The notes under the pieces were generated by a model. It saw nothing but the letters and a program-made list of their open reading frames with translations. It was not told where the DNA came from and searched no databases. From Isochrysis galbana (taxonomy: Eukaryota; Haptophyta; Isochrysidales; Isochrysidaceae), in NCBI GenBank assembly GCA_018136815.1, contig CM030944.1, positions 806,456-870,455 of the forward strand: 64,000 nt of DNA. The letters run 5' to 3'. The stretch's first letter is position 1, and each line of letters opens with the position of its first letter. Below, one piece after another: positions 59,382 to 64,000 of the stretch. A program made the position numbers and the translations under genes.

Positions 59382-60785
59382 TCACTTATGCGTAGTCGCA
59401 TCGGACCTCTGGGAACCGACTCCTAGCACATTGAGCCGGATGGGCAGCACCTTACATTTGGTCTTCGCAAATGGCCAGAGCTCGCCATCTACGGCCACGA
59501 GCCCTGGATTTCTCTCCGTCCTCGGATTGGGGTCGAGCTCAAACTCAACCACCTTCTCATACTGGCACCATTCCTCGTCCACGTGGCCGCCAACTTCCAT
59601 CTTCGTCAAGAAGGCACTCAACAATGCCGCTCGCGACGCGCTCTGAATGATGACAAGGTCAATGCAGCCGTCGTCAAAATGAGCGCGCGGCGCAAATTGC
59701 GTGCCTGCATCTAGCCACGGCATGTTCAAGGCCCACAAGAGGACAAAGTCGCCGTTGACGTCAGTCCACTGCTGTGACCCTTGTCGGCGGAAACGTAGGC
59801 CTCCGGTATAGCGCCGACGGGTGAGGAGACGCCACAGTGAGTAGAGATCGAATCGTAGGGGTCCAAGACAACGCCACTCATCGGAACCGACGTCGACATC
59901 CGACGCCTGCTCGGGGCAAGGGGAGAAGGGGATGAGAGAGGGAAAGGCGGTGAGTGTTGCGTGGACGAACGTGAAATGCCTGCGTCTGCGGTTATTTACG
60001 ACGGGAAACGGACGCACCATCGCCCACTCGAATGAGAGGAAGGCATAGCCTGATTTGCCACCTTGCCCCTCCTGCTCCACGTGCCACGTATCGAGCTTCG
60101 ATGTTCCGCCACGGCATATGAGAAAGGCGGACGAGACAGCGTGAAGCGGCTCGCCTGCTGCCTTGAGTATGCTACATGCAAGTGAGTTGCCAGAACCTGC
60201 GGGGATCGCTGCGACACTGACCGCTGCAACCACCGCCGCGCTATCCGGACGCGACATGAGACCATTCACGACTTCGTGGAAGAGCCCATCGCCCGAGACG
60301 CAGACGATGGCATCAACGGAGGAGGGGTCAAGCTCTGCCGCCCTCTCCTGGGCCTCGCCTGCGCGCGATGTCGTGACCACCTCAAGCTGAGCGCCGCTCG
60401 CCTCAAAGAAGGGGCGCACCTCCTCCCACGTGGCCTCTCCTTGCCGTTCTCCTGAGAGCGGGTTGATCAGGACGAGCAGGCGGCGCGAGCCGGGCGCGGG
60501 GATGGTGGCTGCGCGGCAGACGTCGTGTGCCGCCCGCTCTGCCGCCGACGCGCTGTCAAAACGCACGTGCACGCTCTGCAGCCTCCTCTTGCCTGCTACT
60601 GCACCCCTACAGCAGCCTCGACCATCTGGCTGTACTGCAGCGTGCAGCGTGAGCAGCTCGTCATGGGCCGAGGCGCCAATCAGCTGGTCGAGCGGTAGCA
60701 CGCGCCCTTCGCCGCAGTGCACAACCGGCGGCGCGATGCGGAACCCACGCTCGTCGAGCAGACCCTCCGAGGAGGCGAGCGCCAT
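59382..60785 (-). CDS. Sphingosine kinase/diacylglycerol kinase-family lipid kinase
   Basis: Two exons on the minus strand, 60785-60018 and 59906-59382 (GTGCGT...GAGCAG, phase 0), give 430 residues. The ATG at 60785 is the first in frame. The DAGK catalytic domain is complete: RLLVLINPLSGERQG (nucleotide loop), IVCVSGDGLFHEVVNGLMSR (catalytic GGDG-type motif, here SGDG), IPAGSGNSLACS, then SDVDVGSDEWRCLGPLRFDL after the intron, APRAHFDDGCIDLVII, and VDGEL near the end. The order and the 'ADVD-x-GSE-x-WR' segment favour a sphingosine or ceramide kinase over a bacterial-type DAGK. It would phosphorylate sphingoid bases or a related lipid at membranes. The N-terminal about 90 residues may be the PH-like part found in plant enzymes. 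Skipping the intron would insert 37 residues in frame, so retention is also possible. Confidence 0.88.
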   Translation of the reverse strand: MALASSEGLLDERGFRIAPPVVHCGEGRVLPLDQLIGASAHDELLTLHAAVQPDGRGCCRGAVAGKRRLQSVHVRFDSASAAERAAHDVCRAATIPAPGSRRLLVLINPLSGERQGEATWEEVRPFFEASGAQLEVVTTSRAGEAQERAAELDPSSVDAIVCVSGDGLFHEVVNGLMSRPDSAAVVAAVSVAAIPAGSGNSLACSILKAAGEPLHAVSSAFLICRGGTSKLDTWHVEQEGQGGKSGYAFLSFEWAMVRPFPVVNNRRRRHFTFVHATLTAFPSLIPFSPCPEQASDVDVGSDEWRCLGPLRFDLYSLWRLLTRRRYTGGLRFRRQGSQQWTDVNGDFVLLWALNMPWLDAGTQFAPRAHFDDGCIDLVIIQSASRAALLSAFLTKMEVGGHVDEEWCQYEKVVEFELDPNPRTERNPGLVAVDGELWPFAKTKCKVLPIRLNVLGVGSQRSDATTHK

Positions 60786-62189
60786 CGTTTCTCGTGAGGA
60801 GTCCAAGAGTGAGGCGCAGAGGGGAGGCGGGGGTTGGAGAGGAGCTAAGACTTCGGGAGCCGAGAGAGAAGCAACCAGCTCAGATGGGGAGAGGGGGCAA
60901 AGAGATGGAGAGAAGGAAGGGAGCGAAGAGGCGGAAAGAGGGAAGAGAGGAAAGGAAGAGAGGACGGAGGGAGTGCGCGCCGCCGCGCCGCCGCCAAGGA
61001 GAACGATGGAGGAGGGGGGGGGGTCTTTTCTAGCCCAGCTCTACTTTCTACTCGCACGTGTAGAAGAAGACGGGAGGGGGAAGGGAAGGGGGGGGGGGGC
61101 AAGCGAGCAAGCGAGTTTTCTTTTTGAACCGGCACATGACTACTAGTAAAAGCAGCCCTCCAGAGTAGGAGTAAAGTGGTTCAAGCAGAGTTGCAGGTGA
61201 CAGGCAGATCGGCCAGATCGGTTGGGATCGATGCCCACCTCCACCTCCACCAAGGCATTTGCATTTGCGCGCCGGGTGCGCGCGCGCGGGGGGGGGGTCC
61301 CGTCCGTACGCCCGTATTGTACTACAAGTAGAAGTAGATGGTAAAAAGTAAAAAAAATACGCGCGTTCACTTTTTAGGGGGGTGAGTATGTAGTTGACGG
61401 GTGTTCATTATCGCGCGCCTTGAGTTTGGGTGTGTTCGCGGCGCAGTCGCGGGGTGCATCTCATTGTTTTGCGTTTTGCTTGATGGTTGATGGAGCGCCG
61501 CGTTTACACGGCGCGAGGAAAATGAAAATAATTTTCAGGGTTTTTGATAGTATAATGCTGAGTATTCACTTTGGGGATCAAGGGAGTAGTAGGAGTAGGA
61601 GTAGGTAGTTGACTATGCTCAAACGGTCAAAAAGTTTGAGTTGAGTTCGCGTTCGACTATTTTTTCTACCACCTCCACCTACTTGTACACCTGCTGCACG
61701 CCCCCTCCCCCCCCCTCCCCCCTCCAGGAGAAGAAGCCGAAGCAGCGCAACGCCCCCCCACCGCATTGTTTTGTATGCGCGCCCCCCTCCTCCTCCTCCC
61801 ACTGACTTCGGACTTCTACAATACAACCTCTTCTCGTACATCGGCCCATACAATAAGAAGTAATTCACGCTGATTCCCTCCGCTCCTGAGACCCGTTCTA
61901 CTTCATAGTAACGAGTACTAGATTGTCTTCCCTCCCCTCCCCCGCTCGGCCTCCTCCCTTCGTCCCTCCCTCCCTCCCTCTTCCTTTCTCTCCTCCAAAG
62001 TAAAGAATAAAGAGACCTCTCTCTCTTCCCTCTTCTCCTCGCTGTCCGATTGATTTCATCATCATCTTCGACCGCTCGCCCAACTGCGGCTTCCCCTCAT
62101 TCCCACGGCCATTTCTCATTGATTTACGTGAATTTATTCTCTCCTCTCATCCTCCACCTCCTCTCTACCGCTTCCCCCATCACAAGAGC
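60786..62189. promoter_or_regulatory. Divergent intergenic region with pyrimidine tracts at both ends
   Basis: The lipid kinase (minus) and the coiled-coil gene (plus) start away from each other. Each has a tract that is C/T-rich on its own coding strand: 60845-61020 (purine on plus) and 61925-62180. Between them are G and C runs (61085, 61290, 61705) but no coding sequence. Confidence 0.45.
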
Positions 62190-64000
62190 ATGACCCCCTT
62201 CCTCCTCCTCTCCCTCGGCTGGTCAGCGTCCCCCCTTGGCCGCGGGCGCCCCACACGGACCGCGGCCGCGCCGCGCGCCGTGCTCACCGACGCCGAGCTC
62301 GCGCCGCTCCTCGACGCGCTCTCCGCAGATCTGGAAGGCTATGAGGCAGCCGTGAAAGCTTCTCTGGCTCCCTCTCCCTCTCTTCCCCTCTCTACTGCGG
62401 TTTCCCTGGGCCAACAGGGCGCCGTGGCGGCGCTCGGCACGACCGGGATAGTCTCGGCACTTGCCACGGCCTTCCAGGCTAGTCGGCAGGCGAGGGAGCT
62501 GCAGAGGGCGCGGAGAGAGGCAGAAGAGGCGAGGGAGGCGCGGGCGACTGATGCAACCATCGGGAGAAGGGAACTGCTTGCAGCCTCGGTCGGGCTAGGG
62601 CTGGGGCTGGCGATCTCGCGAAGGACAGAATCGCCAACCTCACTCAAGACGACGCTCGAGGCACCACCCATCACCATCGCTCCTGAGCGGATAGAGGCCA
62701 TCCCTGTGACGCCGAGAAGAAGCGGCGCTGCTGCAAATGAGTTTGCGGATGGCCAACCGCCGCTACCCCCTCCTCCGGCGGACCCGCCCGTGACGCCAGT
62801 GCTTCCAGGTGTTTCTAGCGGGCCAGAGCTCGCGGCGTCTGTCACAGCCGCGGTGCTGCCGATTACCTCTGGCGAACTGGAGCTACCCGAATATGTTGCG
62901 TCGGCAGCTCGAGCGACTGCTGCGGTGGTCGCAGTGTCCGCCATAGCAGTCAACAAACGTGACACCAAGGATATGCACGGCGATGCTCTCTCGCCAGGAG
63001 CCGATGTGGCAAATGAGAGTTTACGCCCGTCGGAACTTGCCGAGCCCAAGGGAATGGGCCCGGTTCCTGTCCTATCTGACGCGCTCGAGTCTCCTTCCTT
63101 GTCAAAGTCTATTGCCACTCCGAACCCTGATGAGGCTCTCGCCGAATTGCGAGCCGCCTCGGCCGCGTTACGACAAGAACTTCGCCCCGATGCGGCACGT
63201 ATGTTAACCTCTGCCACGGAAATTTCGCCCTTGATCCAAAACGCTCCTCCGGCTAATCCGGATGAGGCCCTCGTTGCTCTGCGAGCTGCCTCTACGGTGT
63301 TGCGTGAGGAGGTCAGCAAAGCTAGAGCGCGAGCCAGCGCGGCGGCCGCTGCAAGTGCGGCACCACCGCCTGCGAAGTTGACGCTGGCTGCTGCCCAGTC
63401 TCAGCCGGCTAAATCCGTAGTCACCAGCAACCATGGTGCCGAGGCAGACAGGTTGGCAACCATCTTGAAGGAGATCACGGTCGAGCGCGATCGCTTTGTT
63501 CATCGGTGCACGGAGCTCTCAGAAGACTGCCGTCAACTCACAGTAGAGCGCAACGAAGCGGCGGCAGCGAGGGAGGCACTTGCGTCCGATATACTCACGT
63601 TGCAGGCTCGATGCGATGCTCTCGCTTCGCAAAACGACAATCTTTTGTCCGAGCGTGATGCAGCCGCCGCGCAAATCCAACAAACCAGACGTCAACTGCC
63701 GGAGCCGCTTTCCTCCGAGGCGGTTGATGAGACGACCGTGCTCCGGCTGGAGCGGGTTACGGCACGATGCCAGGAGCTGACCGTGCGCTGTGATGAACTT
63801 GCCGTGCAACGCGACGAGCTCGCGATGCGATGCGATGAACTTGCAAACGAGCGCGACGAGGTGCTTACTGAGCGGTTTGGTAGCTCTCTATCTCAAGAGA
63901 CGTCTAGACTGGAAGCCGATCTCTCCCGACTTCGCGCCCAGCTTGACGCTGAGCGCACACGCAGCACCGAGCTGTACTCGCAGCGAAAGCGACTTCAGGC
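62190..64000 (+). CDS. Coiled-coil protein, 3' end outside the window
   Basis: An uninterrupted frame from the ATG at 62190 runs to the edge (over 600 codons), so the gene is partial. The start (MTPFLLLSLGWSASPLGRGR) could be a signal or transit peptide; a second hydrophobic stretch (RRELLAASVGLGLGLAISRR, about 135-155) is a possible membrane or lumen signal. An Ala/Pro-rich region follows, with two copies of NPDEAL-x-x-LRAAS-x-x-LR (about 310 and 355). From about residue 425 the protein is a long coiled coil with heptad spacing and repeated CDEL-A-x-x-RDE units. I do not recognise the family; plastid-structural or cytoskeletal roles are both possible. No introns are needed up to the edge. 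Confidence 0.7.
   Translation, partial: MTPFLLLSLGWSASPLGRGRPTRTAAAPRAVLTDAELAPLLDALSADLEGYEAAVKASLAPSPSLPLSTAVSLGQQGAVAALGTTGIVSALATAFQASRQARELQRARREAEEAREARATDATIGRRELLAASVGLGLGLAISRRTESPTSLKTTLEAPPITIAPERIEAIPVTPRRSGAAANEFADGQPPLPPPPADPPVTPVLPGVSSGPELAASVTAAVLPITSGELELPEYVASAARATAAVVAVSAIAVNKRDTKDMHGDALSPGADVANESLRPSELAEPKGMGPVPVLSDALESPSLSKSIATPNPDEALAELRAASAALRQELRPDAARMLTSATEISPLIQNAPPANPDEALVALRAASTVLREEVSKARARASAAAAASAAPPPAKLTLAAAQSQPAKSVVTSNHGAEADRLATILKEITVERDRFVHRCTELSEDCRQLTVERNEAAAAREALASDILTLQARCDALASQNDNLLSERDAAAAQIQQTRRQLPEPLSSEAVDETTVLRLERVTARCQELTVRCDELAVQRDELAMRCDELANERDEVLTERFGSSLSQETSRLEADLSRLRAQLDAERTRSTELYSQRKRLQ

Noticed and set aside
1-64000. tRNA, rRNA, snRNA and riboswitch signals
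   Set aside because: No cloverleaf, rRNA core or snRNA Sm-site pattern was recognised by eye; a covariance-model scan would be needed to exclude small RNAs.

Overview
The window is nuclear DNA of a eukaryote, most likely a photosynthetic protist or alga. Genes are split by short GT-AG introns (about 80 to 330 bp) and are widely spaced, coding DNA is GC-rich, and much of the rest is dispersed repeats and small inverted-repeat elements. A FKBP isomerase with a thylakoid-lumen (Tat-like) targeting region argues for a plastid. An Sfi1-type centrin-binding protein argues for centrioles or basal bodies, and a mitochondrial ribosomal protein confirms a eukaryotic nuclear genome. I cannot name the species or lineage from the sequence.

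Layout. 0-6.8 kb: repeats, two broken copies of an unknown ORF family, and the mitochondrial bL19 gene (minus). 6.8-8.7 kb: a seven-exon Qb-SNARE of the NPSN type (plus). 9.4-11.7 kb: a minus-strand ORF split by a 1.65-kb terminal-inverted-repeat element that carries a 202-bp tandem repeat. 12.2-13.8 kb: six-exon lumenal FKBP (plus). 14.4-16.6 kb: Sfi1-repeat protein (minus), then a 183-bp MITE with perfect ends. 17.9-19.3 kb: a 2-oxoglutarate/Fe(II) oxygenase (plus). 19.7-20.3 kb: a small Cys-rich protein. 20.9-24.3 kb: a Tat-SF1/Cus2-like splicing factor with a new-looking four-copy C-terminal repeat. 24.4-27.7 kb: repeat-rich, with a TIR element and its internally deleted relative. 27.7-32.4 kb: a large proline-rich single-pass membrane protein. 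33.3-33.8 kb: a fold-back element. 34.0-41.9 kb: a giant 13-SH3-domain scaffold (minus). 42-45.5 kb: repeats and an acidic hypothetical ORF. 45.5-47.4 kb: a SIRT6/SRT1-like sirtuin fused to a RanBP2 zinc finger. 47.5-50.3 kb: repeats. 50.4-51.6 kb: an unrecognised gene (minus). 53.6-55.1 kb: a Tudor-like plus CDCA7-type 4CXXC zinc-finger protein (minus). 56.0-58.8 kb: a truncated hAT transposase followed by LRR and ankyrin scraps, a repeat and a minisatellite. 59.4-60.8 kb: a sphingosine/diacylglycerol-kinase-like enzyme (minus), divergent from a coiled-coil gene that runs off the right edge at 62.2 kb.

The genes do not form a pathway. A loose shared theme is chromatin and RNA (sirtuin, CDCA7-like protein, Tat-SF1-like factor) in a transposon-rich neighbourhood. 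I did not find a clearly new multi-gene system. The most novel items are single architectures: the 13-SH3 protein, the UHM factor with its new tandem repeat, and the zinc-finger sirtuin. Several non-autonomous DNA transposons also have clean, checkable ends. Exon limits come from reading frame, splice consensus and conservation of known families, not from transcripts.
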